A stretch of DNA of 64,000 nt, from contig NC_091013.1 of NCBI RefSeq assembly GCF_041296385.1, positions 70,091,563 through 70,155,562 on the forward strand, in the 5' to 3' direction. The notes beneath the pieces were generated by a model that had not been told where the DNA came from, ran no database searches, and saw only the letters and a program-made list of their open reading frames with translations. Of the stretch, positions 49,326 to 62,300 are shown one piece after another (position 1 is the first letter of the stretch; each line of letters opens with the position of its first letter). The stretch is from Aphelocoma coerulescens. Taxonomy: Eukaryota > Chordata > Aves > Passeriformes > Corvidae. The translations under genes and the position numbers were made by a program.

Positions 49326-52073
49326 TTTTTTTTATCTTCATATTCAATTTTCCATTATTTTAAGTTCAAGGTTATCAGATTGTTGCTTAAAAACACATAC
49401 CTCTCGAATACAGAACACCACATTTTTTTCTTGATTTGAATGACGTGCCAATCAAAAACCCTAAATCAAATTTTAATTTAATCTACTTTATTACTTGGGG
49501 TAAAACATACAGCCTTAGGGACAAACAACATCTTCCAACTTCCAATATTTTTGTGTTACAAATGTGTGGTGGGTAATCTGGTTCATCTGCAATACAAACA
49601 CTAGAAATGCTAATTGGGATATCAGTAAAAATACAGTAGTGCCTTTGGACATAGTGGAGGAAAATTCAGTTTATTCTAACATGAGCTTTGAATAGGAATC
49701 CCAAGTTAAGGAAACTGAAATTCAAACTATGTTTCCCCTTTTAAACTTGTGTGGCACAGAGAAGAGTATTGATCTTATTTTAAGGCTCTACTTTCAGCAC
49801 TTTACAATAAACATTTTAAAACATTTTGCACTTCATCTTTTTCTTACAAAAAACCCCCAAAGACCATTGATGGAATGAGTAACAATGGGATTCATTAACA
49901 TTCCTAAGAGACTATTGAAGATTCACAAGACATCCAATGCTTTCAATCTGTGTGCAGTACCTCTTTACATGATAGCTTACTACAGTTATGTCAACATGTC
50001 AATAAGAAACATGAGGCTATTGCACAAAGTGTGATTGAAGAATAATCCAAGAAGAAAGAAATTTTTCCAGGAAAAAAGGCCCCCTGATGAGCTTGCTCAA
50101 ACCCTGAATGAGCATGCTCTTCACTGAGGGTATGTTTTCCAAATGCAGTTAAAGAGGAAGCCTTTAGATCTAATCAGCTTCATGATGAGACCCTGAGACT
50201 CGAGCAGCACCAGAGCCTCTTTTTACAGTCTGTCTGCACAGGCACAGCACCCATCCCTAAGGAATGCAGTGCATTTACACATTACCTCAGGATTACAGCC
50301 ATACAAATACTGCTGTCCTTTTACCTGGCCCTGTGAGTTTCTCAGAAACATTTGTGTTTCTAGTAGGCTTCTGAGGCAACAGTGCCTTATTGTACCACAC
50401 TACTGCTTTAATAACTTCCCTCCAGTCAGGTCTGATCTTAGTTCAGAAAAAATTTGGAATCAGAAAGGGTCCTAACCCAAAAATGTCATGTGTCCCAAGA
50501 GCTACCTAATAAGAAAACATGCAAATATGAAGTAATCAGTAAGGAAGCAGGGTTATTATCACAGTCCATAGCTATTTAAAAGTCAGAGTAAACAAGACTG
50601 AGGCTGAAAGAGACTAATTATGTTTATCTACAGACCTTGATGACTAAGAACAAAATAAAATAAAGGGAATCTCTCAGCTGACTCAGCAACGTCTTCTTTC
50701 CTGTTGTTCTGCATGTCCCGCTGGTCTTTTCCTGGGTCAGAAATTCTTTTTCTGGGATGTGAGTATCTCCGTGTCCCTATTCACATCTCCCAGAGACCCT
50801 TCATATTTCAGAGAATCTTAGCACTCCAGTCAAATTGCTGAGACAAATCTTTGCTGCCAGGTGCTTGCACAAGCAAGAAGTCAAAGAGAATATACTTTGA
50901 TCCATCACTGATCAGAGAATTCTTTCCAAGGGTCGGTCCATGTTAGAATCCTTTTTCAATGACAATCTTCAAAAACTATGTGGTCTACTTACGTATGAGA
51001 CTTCCTTGACCAGACCCCTTAAGAAGTACAGTAACATTCCACAGTTACGATTGTCTAAAACTCAAAAAAATTTACGAATGCATGCCCAGTTCTTCAGCTT
51101 TATGTGAGGAGTGATTGTTAGCCATTGCTAGTCACAGTTATTTCTCCCCCACTTTTTTGCTAGCTCAATATTTTCTGGAGGAGACCCTTTCTATAGGTTC
51201 TGTCTTTTGGAAATACTTCCTCCAGGAACCATCATCAGGTCACCTAAACCAAATGGAAGCCTATGTCCTTCTCAGATACACAAGTAACCAACACCATGGG
51301 GATAACACCTAAAAGGCAAATCCACTCCATGACGGAGCAAGTTAGATCTTGGAGAGATTCTAGTACTATCTTTCCAACACCTTAAATATAAAATGTCCCA
51401 AGCCCTCTTGCCAGGGCACTTCATTTTTCAAAGTTAACTGCATTTCGACAGCTTGAACCTGTAACTCAAAGCTCATTAACCTACTTCCTCTGTCTTTCTG
51501 CAGGAAATTAATAGAAAGGTGTCTTCCAGTATCTTACATGTGTATGCTTTTCCAGAAGCTTAAAAAAGATTTCCTCTACAGTACCTACTAAAATAAGGTT
51601 TCACTCTCAGTTGAGACTCTTCTTGCCAAATGATAGCTCAGACTGACATTTTTTAATGGCTCAATATGTAGGCATCTCTGGAAACTATGGGTTTAGTGCC
51701 AAAAATAGATTGACTTATAATGAGAATAGCATTTACCAGCGTCTCAGTAATTCACTTATCACATACTGTCATTAATGTACCAATAATTGTAAATTGCTTC
51801 TGCCTACAGAAGCTCTGCTCACAAGGTCCTGTGAAGTCAGCATCTTAGCCTTTATGTGGACTGTAACATCTTGCTTGGCTAGTGAATGTAATGTGTCATT
51901 TATTTTTACTGCCTCATTTGTACATAGCTCCCATTTCTCTCACAAGCTATATTCTGCTTTCATTGACTGAGCTATCTGTCTTTATAAAGGGATAAGAATC
52001 CTTTTAAAGGATGATGCTTAATTCTGTACTTTATCGAGGCTGAAATACAGGCTGCCACACTATATTCTAAAAA

Positions 52074-52079
52074 GCAAAC
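52074..52079 (+). other. Target-site duplication (left)
   Basis: gcaaac, repeated exactly at 52811-52816, brackets the LTR at 52080-52810. Confidence 0.85.
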
Positions 52080-52810
52080 TGTGGTGATGCGATGTTTTTA
52101 TTGTATTTTTGTATGTTCTTTGTACCCCAATGGTTCATCCCTACCTTCCCCACTTCTATTCCCAGTTGGTCTGTCCCAGATCCAAGCCACTCTCCTGGTA
52201 CTCCCAATACGGTTATCCCCTCCCTTTGTTCTGGCTCCTTCCCTGCCAATTGCCCAAAGCCCTCCCAGAGTTCTGGATTGTTCTGTACCTGACACCCAAT
52301 CCCTCCCTAATTACACTTATATGGTCCCCGTCAATCCCCCGAGACCCTGCCCCCTTGGATACCTCCCCGCTTGGAAATCCCCTAAACCTTGACGCCCCAT
52401 TGGGGCATGTGACCCCTTTCCCTCCACCCCTCGAGACTATTGACCCATATGAATGTCTATCCCTGGCCATATCCCTCCCCCAAAGACCTCTATTAGTCCC
52501 CTGTCAAGCCGTCCCCATTGTAATGCCTCCCTTTATAAGTTGTTGCACAGGTTTGATCAGTGCTTGTTCACCGTGGATCTCCCTTCAATAAGCTTGGGTT
52601 ATCTCCCAGTGGCAAGCCTCCCCACTACTTTTTCTCTTTCCCTTCCTCGAGGGCTGCTGACTGCCACAGTGCCTGGAGCCTTCGCTCCCCTGGGTGGAGC
52701 AGAGGCTTCAGAGGAGCAGCCTTAAAGCTCCGTGCCTCCGGCTGCTCCCCACTCCTGCCACACACTGCTGGAGCTAGCCTGGGCAGTGGGCAGCAGTGGT
52801 CACTGCAACA
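52080..52810 (+). mobile_element. Solo LTR, C-rich, class II-like
   Basis: A 731-bp unit from tgtggtgatgcgatg to cactgcaaca, flanked by an exact 6-bp duplication gcaaac. The plus strand is strongly C-rich (many CCC and CCCC runs) between 52130 and 52530. It has a TATA-like tttataag near 52532-52539 and an AATAAG polyadenylation-like word near 52587. TG...CA ends and a 6-bp duplication fit a class II (beta/alpha-like) endogenous retrovirus. Open frames of 85-160 codons exist in several phases on both strands because the sequence has few A-starting stop codons; none is a retroviral protein. No internal region is adjacent, so it is a solo LTR. Confidence 0.85.
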
Positions 52811-53996
52811 GCAAACAAAACAACAAATTGAAGAGCTGAAAGATTTCAGAAGAGCTGTTTGACAGATGAAACAACTCTCTGTATCAGAACCACTGGGATT
52901 ATTAAAGGTACATGTGGTTTCATTCCCACATGCACAGTTAGAAACTCTTTTCCTGAACTGTATACAGAGTAGAACACTCAAGAGCTCCTCATCTTCTTAG
53001 GACAGCGCTCAGGTGCAACAATAATTAATGAAGAACAGAAAGAGGGAAAGTTATCGCTACATAGTTCATGAAAAATACTGTGAAAATACAATTTCATTGT
53101 TTAAATTATGTCAGGAAAAAGAACAATTTAAAGCTTTCTGAAGAGCCGCAGATAAATGTGTTTGCCATGTCTGTATTGCACCAATCAGGAATGGAGCCAG
53201 AATTTTTCTAGAACTGAGGCTCAAAGACAAAAGCCTTGGGAAGAAGAGGCAAATACATTATTCTGCAGTTTCAACTGACATTTCTATGCATGTTACTGAT
53301 TTTTTTTAGGCCTTCTTTACAAAATTAATTTTATTAACTAATTAACAACAATCATAATGCAGAGATGATCAATCACAAGATAAAATTCTATAAATGTGCA
53401 GTGACAGTTGCATAAAACTCTCAGCAAACAACCAGTTACTTCTATGACTTTTCCTCAAAGAGAAATAATACAAAATTTAAATAATCAAATTGTATTTTCC
53501 ATATAATATTTTCTCATAGAAGTGTTTCATCCATAGCCTGGAAGCAAGCAGTAGGTAGAGTTAAACTATCATTTATTTTAGATAACCTTGTTTGTCCTCA
53601 ATCTAGGTTTGTAGGGAAAAAAACTGGAGGGGAAAACATGAACATTACAGAGGAATTATAGTAATTTGCAAATGGAAAAGTGGGTCAAGTCTGCTGTATA
53701 AATTATTCATAATGAATTGTTCATTCAGATTTATATTGGATAGATTTGAAAACACTGAAATTGAGACCAGAATTCCTGTAAAGGTGAAATTACTTCAGCG
53801 TGTTACTGAGAATAGCTATAGTATTTTACTTTATGAAATATCGAGTTGACATTTATTCATTCATTAGGGTTACCTGCATTACAGAACAATCCATCCATCG
53901 AGAAAACTCCAAGGACAAAATGACACAAACAGAATGTGCATTGCATTAATGGCTAGCATTTAAGAGAGGGTGTCAGAGAGAGCATGACTAAAAATA
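52811..53996. other. Anonymous AT-rich non-coding DNA
   Basis: No gene recognised. Starts with the right gcaaac duplication (52811-52816). The remainder is AT-rich unique-looking DNA. Confidence 0.55.
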
Positions 53997-54001
53997 TCCA
54001 C

Positions 54002-54240
54002 TGGTACTAGAAAATCACACTCCCGGCTCGAGCTTCCCCAGTAATAGGGTGCAGGGCAGTTTGGCAGGCACAGAAGCTGAATGCAAGATGCATCTCTCTT
54101 TAGGACTGAATCATCCTTTCTGCTGGCACAATCTGTTTTCCCCAGCATGCAAACATTTAATCCGGCCCCCCGGGGATGTTTATGCTGATAAATAAACGGG
54201 CTCTGTTTCAACCTCACTAACAAGCTGTCTCTCATTCACA
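54002..54240 (+). mobile_element. Short LTR-like unit (239 bp) with 5-bp duplication
   Basis: The unit runs from tggtactag to ctcattcaca (TG...CA) and is flanked by tccac at 53997-54001 and 54241-54245. Near its 3' end AATAAA (about 54190-54195) is followed by a T/C-rich R-U5-like tail (gggctctgtttcaacctcac and onward), typical of LTRs. It is richer in GC and CpG than its neighbours. At 239 bp it is short for an LTR, no clear TATA box is present, and short flanking matches can occur by chance. A shared 7-mer (atccact) makes the exact boundary ambiguous by one or two bases. Confidence 0.45.
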
Positions 54241-55530
54241 TCCACTCTAAGTGGCACTAGACACAGGCATGGTGAGCAGAAGCCTGTTGGGTCTATCAGC
54301 CCAGATGTGTGCTCCTGCTTTACTTAGAAGTACAGCTGTGGAAGAGACAAGGAGATCTCCACCAGCTTCCCCTCTGCACCTGCCTGTGCCCACCCCACAA
54401 TGGGGACATGTCAGTGAGGAGACCCAGGCCAGGCCTTTTGGGTGCCTGATCAGAGCAGTCTCTGCAGCGCAACCACTTGGGCAAGGACTGGGTACAAGAG
54501 CCCTGCAGCAACACCCTGCCATAGGAAGTTGTCCTCCAACAGTATCTTTCTGGATCCTTTCCAGGAAGCATGAACTTGGATAAGATGTGTTTTTTATTGG
54601 AGAGTTGCCTTATGTTTCCTAACTTATTTTTGGCAACTGCTTTGGTTTAACAGGCATTTCATGGGGAATTCTCCTTCCTGAGAGACAAATTTGTCCTTGA
54701 CAGAACTGCACCAATTAGAACAGTTACATCAGGGATGGATCTGGCCAATTGTCTTTTCAATTTGGGTAAACATGACTTAGCTGCTTTAGCATCACTTTCT
54801 CAGATTATCAATGCACACAGCAGACATGAAAGCAAACCCATTGCATAGCTCCACTGGACACAGCTGAGGAGATATGCTATAACATAGGCAAGACTACACA
54901 AGTCGTACAACTTGAAAATATATAGTGTGTCTCTCTCAGCAAAGGACTCTCCTTGGCTTTGATCACACACATGCCCAGCAGAACCCTTTTTAAATGCTCA
55001 CAACTCTTGTTTTTTTCAGTACTATTGGTTCAAAAGAGAAGTACCTTTAGTACTTAATAGCGTGCAGGATTACACAGCATTAGAAAGATGACCTTTTTTT
55101 TACTCTCCACAAGTTACATGAAGTGCTTGTAAAACATGCTGAGCATTGCTCTCTGGGCTGCTGAGTGGCAGAGAAATTATAGCAGCTGAAAGGAAAAGGT
55201 GCAGGTTAGGTAACTATTTTAAGAGAATTTTTTTCAGTCTTTTCTAGCAGCCGCTGACATTTTATTTATTGTACATTTGGAAAGAGTGCTGCATTTAAAA
55301 TTCCTCACTTCATGCATCAATTGAGGGGAGAGATTCTGCTTGAGAAATACTGATTTGTTTTGTAAATGTTGAAAACTTGCATAATATTTTTGCGTAGCCT
55401 CACTTAGTACTACGGCTACCATCCATGCTGAAATCTGCTTTAGAAATGCTATCTGCTCTTGTATCCCCTGGTCACACGAGGCTCAGGTCTGAGTGGTAGT
55501 CTCTCCTAGTCTTGGATGATGTCTGTGTCT

Positions 55531-55568
55531 CTCCAAAAGGATAGCACCTCTCCAAAAGGATGATACCC
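55531..55568 (+). repeat. 19-bp-period tandem duplication
   Basis: ctccaaaagg followed by at-rich sequence occurs at 55531 and again at 55550, with partly diverged right halves. Confidence 0.75.
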
Positions 55569-55633
55569 CTGGCTACCCTGGGATCAGTGCTGAATACCTC
55601 TCTCCCTCTTTTGCTGCAGCAACCACCATCAAC

Positions 55634-55649
55634 TTTTTTTTTTTTTTTT
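55634..55649 (+). repeat. T homopolymer, 16 bases
   Basis: Uninterrupted T run. There is no minus-strand polyadenylation signal next to it. Confidence 0.85.
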
Positions 55650-58550
55650 AAAAGCCTGCCCTGTTAGAGCTGACATCTGCAGAAACACGAGGGTAAAGGC
55701 AAACCATCCACTGATGTGTCTACAAGGTCCAAACCCATCTAAACCATGGTTATATTGCAAGAGACAGACAGACCTGTGGCTAAAAGAATTGAAATCGGTA
55801 CAGAGAAGTCCAACCTATCTTACCCTCTAGCATCTTCCAGAACTTTCTCATGAGGACCCAGGACATACTGGTTCTCAGGATCTCCATCTGGACATGAGTG
55901 ACCTTTTTATTTCTTTCCTTCCTCATTAATTAGAGTTCAACCCATAGAAAAGCAGTTTCTTGGCTGATTTGGTGACTTCATTGCCCAAGTTATCACCAAG
56001 AACAAGTCACTGGCTGCTAACAGCTATTCTTTGCTGAGCTTTGAAGTTTTATTCCAGAATGGAGGTAGAAAAGAACAGAGAAGTGATGTGGCAGACTTAC
56101 AAGCAGCTAAATGGTCCTTAACTCATGGCAACAGTTGGGGCATAGTTGTTTGATGTGGATGTAAGCAGACATGCGCTGAATAGTCACAACTGCATTACCC
56201 TCTCAGCAGAAAGAAAACAGCACTATCAGCATCTTACCTTCCTCAGGTCCTCACTCTGCAAGATACTCCTGGTTTATCACTTCTGCCTGCTAAAACTACT
56301 CTGTCTATGTGTGCCTCCCAGTCATTTTAATTGAAGTCCAACATTATGTCCCCAAAGAGGATGTAAGTGTTGCATTGAACCTCGATCTCCTCTCACCTCA
56401 CAGAGTGTTTTCATACTTGTGGATAAGAAATAAGGGAGAGGAAAGCTAATAGTACTTCCTCCTGGGCATTTTTCTGCTCATCATCTTCCTTCTTGCTTAA
56501 AATCTCACAAAAGTTGTCACAAGATAACTGCACTTCTCAAGGAATATAGCCCTTGAAAAAAATACCCAACAATTACTCTCGTTACAGTCATCCTGGACTG
56601 AAATAACAAGACACCTTCTTGTCAGAAAATGAAGAACCTCACACTCTGGCCCTAGAGAAACCTCCAATAATTCACTCTTTTCCCTGCCTTCTCGATGCCT
56701 TTTCAGTGTTTGTTCCCCTTTATGAACATCTCCTCATAGAGAGCTGCTTCTCCAGCACCCGAGAGAAGACACTATACTAACAATTTTGACAGAAAAGGTG
56801 AAAGGGAACAGGGTCATTAAGAGGGTTTTGTAGGGTTAACAGAATGCTGCAGCAAGGTGGTCCCTGCTGTAATCTGAGAACTGCATCAGCTTGTGGAGCA
56901 CATCTTACAGGCACACAGAAGTGGGGCAGTAGATCATGGAACTGGTGATGGATAAAGCCTTCCACAATTCCTCCTGCTCCAGGACTAGCACTATAATCAC
57001 ACAGGATAAGATCCTACATACTATGTTTCGAACTCTTACTTATGTTTGGAAAGTTTCTTTCAATTTTCAGCACTCCTATGACTGACCCAATGTCCCAGTT
57101 AGCAGCATGGCTTTCAAAGTGTGCACTTTGGGGACCAGCAGTCTCAGGTTAGTGCACAGTTCACAACCCCCTCTGTTATCACAGGAAAATTTTAGAAACC
57201 ACAAACGGACACACACTCTTTGTTCAGCTTCTGCAAGTGTGCTGCAGTACACTTGCATCAGCACAGAACTGAAATAGCAGCCAAAGGAGCAGAGCAGGAG
57301 ATTGCTGTCTGCACCAGCCCTATCCAGCCCAGGACCTTGTGAGGGAACAGCTGTTTATTCCATCAGTAAATAGGATGAGTAAAATTGGAAAAAAATAATC
57401 CCTGTTGGCCTTTCAGATGCATCACAGAATTGACTAAGGATGCTATTTTATTCTTGTCAAATTTAGTTGGCACCATAATTTTATTTGCATTTGATTCACA
57501 GGTACAATAAAGGGGAAGATGTAACACTAGAAAAAAGCAAGTGTTATGTGACAGGAGTATTAATCTCACAAAACTATCACCTGCATCAAGTGACTGGGGC
57601 AAGAAATAACAGTCTTTTTGTAGTACTTTGGTGTCATACACTTACTACAAACTACATAACATCATTCCATAAAGAGCTGTTGAAATACTTTCTTGAACTA
57701 TGAAATTACGTAATATTTTCAAGATACATACATTCTAAGTTGATGCCAGATTTTATTTCCTAATATTTCTCTTTCTGTACTGGATCCAGTATTCCTAACC
57801 TAACAAATCTCTCTCAGTCAGATAAAGTATTTCATGTGTCAGTAAATTTAATTATTACCATTGAATGGGCATTAATTATCCATGAGCTACATTTGAAACT
57901 TACATGTTGTTCTTATCCAAATTGCAATCTGTTGGCCACACAAATGTGTGCAAATGCAGTCTGATTTGATTTGCTAACCAAGCAAGAACCCACAATTTCA
58001 TTAAGAAACAGCTGAGGAAGGGAAGCTTTCTTCATTAATAAAAACAATTAGTGAGTTGCCCAGCTGTGTTACAAAGCAGCCAGCTACTTTTAGGCTGGCA
58101 CCCTGGCAGTGCTAATTGGGATACACTAGTCAGGGTTGTTCAGCTTCTGGTTCTCATTTACACTGATCTCCATTCAAAAGGAAATTTATTTCAAATGTTT
58201 TCTTTAAAATAAAATAAAATATTTATTTACTCTGAAATGTCAACTGGTGAAACCCTTGTTATAGGAATATTTGAGAGGACCATGAGGAAGGTTTGTCAAG
58301 GAAGAATGCAGCCTTTTTCTGCCAGTGGGATTGTCACAAAAACAGGGGAAGGAGACTGTAATTCCTACTCCACCATCCTGACTCTCAGAACAAACCTGGT
58401 GAGAAAATACAGGCATTTCTCAGACCAAGTCAGGCTCAGGGGTCTGACCCTGCAGTAGCTGTGGATCTTCAGGGAAGCATTAGGGCTTGCTAAGGACCTC
58501 TGTCTATTTTCTCCCACCTTGAAGATGGTGCACTATCTACAAAAAAAAAG

Positions 58551-58590
58551 TATTGATGATGATCATGATGATGAATGCTCATCATCAATA
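58551..58590. repeat. GAT-rich microsatellite forming a 12-bp hairpin
   Basis: tattgatgatga (58551-58562) is exactly complementary to tcatcatcaata (58579-58590). The loop itself contains atcatgatgatg units. It is probably a trinucleotide repeat that has inverted or mutated. Confidence 0.75.
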
Positions 58591-58654
58591 GGGTAAAATC
58601 CCCCTACAGTAGCTGCCTTTTATATTCCTTGAGTGAGCTTCTCACCTTAAAATT

Positions 58655-58790
58655 AAAAAAAAAAAAAAGTGAATAAAAACAACAACAAAACCCCCACAAA
58701 CAAACAGCCAAAACAAACAAAAAAAGCAAGAGTAAATCAAAAGAAAAACAGAAAACAAGAAGTGAACCACAGACAAACACACAAAATCCC
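58655..58790 (+). repeat. A-rich low-complexity tract
   Basis: A 14-base A run at 58655-58668 followed by AAC/AAAC/CAAA-type imperfect units to about 58790. It creates the Phe/Leu/Cys-rich minus-strand frame at 58604-58861, which is not a gene. Confidence 0.8.
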
Positions 58791-59078
58791 AAGTCCCAGG
58801 TTATACACATAGTTCTACCTATTAAAAGTTGCCAGGGTTGCCCTAACCATGTGTGTAGCACAGTGGCTTCTTTTCATCCCCAGAAAACTCCTCCATAAGG
58901 ATCATTTGGACTTGAGTCAGCTGTTAGTGAGAGCCAATCAGATTCCCTGGTGTCCTATCTGCAAACACAGTGCCCAGATTGGTTTGGTAGCCTCTGGCTA
59001 ACCTCAGCTATTTGCTCCAGTTTGCATCCTCAGAACATGTCAAACAGACACCAGCAAAACCTGGGACATCCCAAAATT

Positions 59079-59332
59079 TCACAGTCATAAAGTGGTTTGG
59101 GTTGGAAGGGATGTTAAAGATCAATTAGTTTCAACCCCCTGCCATGGGCCAGCACATCTTTCACTAGAGCAGGTTGCTCAAAGCCATATCCAACCTGGCC
59201 TTAAACACTTCCAGGGATGGGGCATCCACAACTTTTCTGGGCCACCTGTTCCACTGCTTCATGACCCTCAGAACAGAGATTTTTTCCTTATATCTAATCT
59301 AAACCTAACCTTCCTCAGTTTAAAGCCACTAC
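59079..59332 (-). mobile_element. CR1 LINE 3' fragment (minus strand)
   Basis: A clear CR1 3' end in reverse. On the plus strand it starts with a remnant of the tail (cacagtcataaagtgg), then tttgggttggaagggatg, ttagtttcaaccccctgcc, agagcaggttgctcaaagcc, catccacaacttttctgg and ccttatatctaatctaaacc. It is better preserved than the 26395-26577 copy. It fades at about 59332-59350 (agccactacttgacttg). It contains no reverse-transcriptase coding part. Confidence 0.92.
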
Positions 59333-59344
59333 TTGACTTGAAAC

Positions 59345-62300
59345 TATTGCATTACCTGAATTGCAGCCATCTGATTTATTTGCTTGACTTTAGCTTTCAA
59401 CCCTAGTTGAGTAATTATGCCTTTCATTCATCTTTGGGAAATTTAACTATGAAGCTCTATATTCCTAGAAGTTCTTGGGTGATGGATGGAACAGATGATT
59501 TCTAGTGGGGTATTCAGAAATACGTCCTTCCCTGACTTACCTCCTACCTATGGAGGCATCTGTATCCTCCTGTGCTGCTCCACCTCAACAAACAAGATCA
59601 CACAGCACGTCAGGAAGAGAGGTGCTTACAGGTCAGGGTGTTTCCTTGCAGCAGTGCAGACACAGAACAACTTACACTAAGGCAATTAACTCAAACTGAA
59701 TGGAAAAGAATAAAAAGAAGCCATTATGTCAATTCTGTTGCAGTTTTCCACCTCTCTGAGACAGCACCTGTCCTTTCATGTGAAACATACTTTTGATTGG
59801 CAAACAAACCAACCTGGGACAAACAAACAAAAAAAATTATTTAGGGAAAATCACCTTTGCCAAGCCACACAACAGAGTAAACAACCTGAAGGAAAACCAT
59901 TTGTCATAACTAAATGTGTCAGAATGTAAATATTATACAAAGAATGTAAATATCCCTTGAGTGTGCCCCATAAATAGAATGATAGCAAAATTAGTTTATT
60001 TGCTAAGGTTCTAAATGTATAATATGGTAGTCATCAATCTGTGCAGGTAAAATGCAAGCAAAAAGCAATGTAATCAATCAAATATGGAACTTTCCTGCAA
60101 ATTCAAGAAAAATGGCTTTTTAGATGGTATGCAGTAAAGCACAACTGCGTGACTGACCGTTGACTTTTTATCAGCAAATCTTGCCAATTACAAAGAATTT
60201 CCCTGTTACTGATGGGAATTTTTTAAAGATTTATTATTTTACATGTGTCTGACCACAGTGTTTTAGTGCTTAGTTTCTTTTTGAGATTTTTTTTTTTTCC
60301 TGAACGATTATTAAGCAAAGTTTTACATGATCTGCCCATGCAGATGTGCAAATACACTCAACATTTGTGAATTCTTACCAAGGTCAGACTTCACTAGTAA
60401 AAATATTTCATTCGTTGTTTTTTTTCTTTTGCAGAATAAAGTGTGTTATACCACAGCTCGTGAAATACATAGTTTGAAATGAAAACTCCAAAGGGCTATA
60501 TCTGACCTTCACAGATTTAGGTCAAATCCAGCTATGAAAGTTAGCAACTTACACATCTCCAAGAAAAAAAATCAGATCTATCAAAAATTGAACTAAAGGC
60601 TTCTATTTCACAACCCTCATACGCCAAATTGGATTACAGCTGTAGGAACACACCTTCAAAAGGCAAACACGGTGGGCAAAAACTGATGTGATCTTGTACA
60701 GTGAAGAAGCCTTAATGAGATGATTATAATACAATACCCTTGTTGTAATTACTCAGGCACAACCCTAATGCATAATGAAAGACGGTACTTTTTGTCCTTG
60801 TTATAAATGCCACAAACCGTTCATGACCCACCCAAGCAGCCCTGCTGGGCACATAACCTATTGGTTTGTACCAGAACACATGGTGACTTGCTTTTTGGGG
60901 CTACAGCTGAGAAAGCCTAATTCCTTCTCCCACTCAAAAGACAGGTGTGAAGAAGGCAGATGGGGCAATGTCCTTCTCTGCTCTTTGAGCTCAGTTACCA
61001 TGTCCAGGGGCATGTCCACTGCTCTTCACAAATTCCTGACCTTTGTCACTGCTCATTGCATGTGCCAAATAGTACCACTGGATGGTGCATTCTGTCTCCA
61101 GTGCAGTGTGCCAGGGCCACAGGCAGTGCCTCTGGGTGTGCCAGGCAAAGGCTTCTCAGAAGGGCTCTTATGACATGGGGATGTGAAACTGTCCTTGCTG
61201 CGTAACAGAGGAAGCTTTATCCCATGCTGACAGCAGCAACTGGTCTTACCCAATGGCACTGGGTAGGATCATGCCATCTCCTGGTGTACAGGGCTGTGCT
61301 AAATGACACCACTCTCATTTGAGGGACTTTGTTATTAAAACTGCAAATAAACCTCAAGTTGTCTATGAATCTCACCTGTTTGAAATACAGCAGGTGAAGT
61401 AGTACAGCTCAGGATGCAGCCTCTACACTGTACCTATGTCCTTCTCTATGAGAGCTCAGTGGGCTCAGCACAGGGGAGATGCAGTGTCCCTATGCTTTCA
61501 TAGTGATAGGATGCTGGGAGCTGACCATTGGTCTGGAAGCTGCCTGCCTGCTGGTGACTCCCCCAAGGGTTAGCTGACAGTGGAGGTACAGCATGCTCCT
61601 GTATTTTGTGCCCACTCTGCCCAATCACTAGGTAAAAGTTGTCTTCTGCAGCATGGCTATGCACTGTCTAGATTGATGGAGTCTTGATCTCAGCTAGGGG
61701 CTCCAGACTCAGCCACAGTTCAAATATAATAAATGACTCAACAACAGGCTTTGTGTGCTTCTGACAGCTTCTTCTTTGGAAAACAAGCCTGGGAAATGTC
61801 TGTGCAACTCAGGGAGTGACTAGAGGTTATATTTCTCTTAGTAAGTATAAGAAAAGCAAACCCTGTTGCACTATTCCGTTGTTTCTGGAACGTGTCAAGA
61901 GCTAGCGCACAGGATAGCATAATAACGTGCCAACAAAATTAAAGCACAGCTGGAAAAAGCAGGTATTTGTTCATATTCTGGGGTACTTTCTATACTACCA
62001 GAAAAATGACAGTTTTATGGCCTTTATGTTATAGGTTTACCAACATACTTTACCTTGTCTTTCAGTAAGTTCAGTAGCAAAAGAGGAGAATTATGAGTAT
62101 CTACCAATTTTGTACTTGAAGGACATCAACCATTTATAATTTTGAAATGCTTTATTTCATTCAAATGAATTGGAGTTCAAACCACTGCAATAAGAAGTTG
62201 GCATCTTTTCGCTGAGACACTGTTATAATTCTGTTATATTGCAATGTGTGTTACAAAATGAAATGTTAAAATTACACAGACCACTAGATAAAGTATTTAC

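Larger units (their letters stand above)
48389..52073. other. Anonymous AT-rich non-coding DNA
   Basis: No gene recognised; open frames are below 70 codons. It holds a 19-bp tandem duplication at 49028-49065 and an AT-only stretch near 49251-49325. Confidence 0.55.
54246..59078. other. Anonymous non-coding DNA
   Basis: No gene recognised. A GC-richer patch at 54247-54583 is open on both strands (83-110 codons) with no known domain. It holds a 19-bp-period duplication near 55531-55568, a T run at 55634-55649, a GAT-rich hairpin at 58551-58590 and an A-rich tract at 58655-58790. 57900-58230 is a candidate conserved non-coding segment. Confidence 0.55.

Noticed and set aside
52109..52591. 160-codon plus-strand open frame, with others on both strands
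   Set aside because: It lies wholly inside the LTR at 52080-52810. The sequence is C-rich and poor in stop codons, several phases are open at once, and no domain is recognised.
60775..61173. 132-codon plus-strand frame with several Cys residues
   Set aside because: Cys spacing does not match any zinc or disulfide motif I know, and other phases are open over the same bases.
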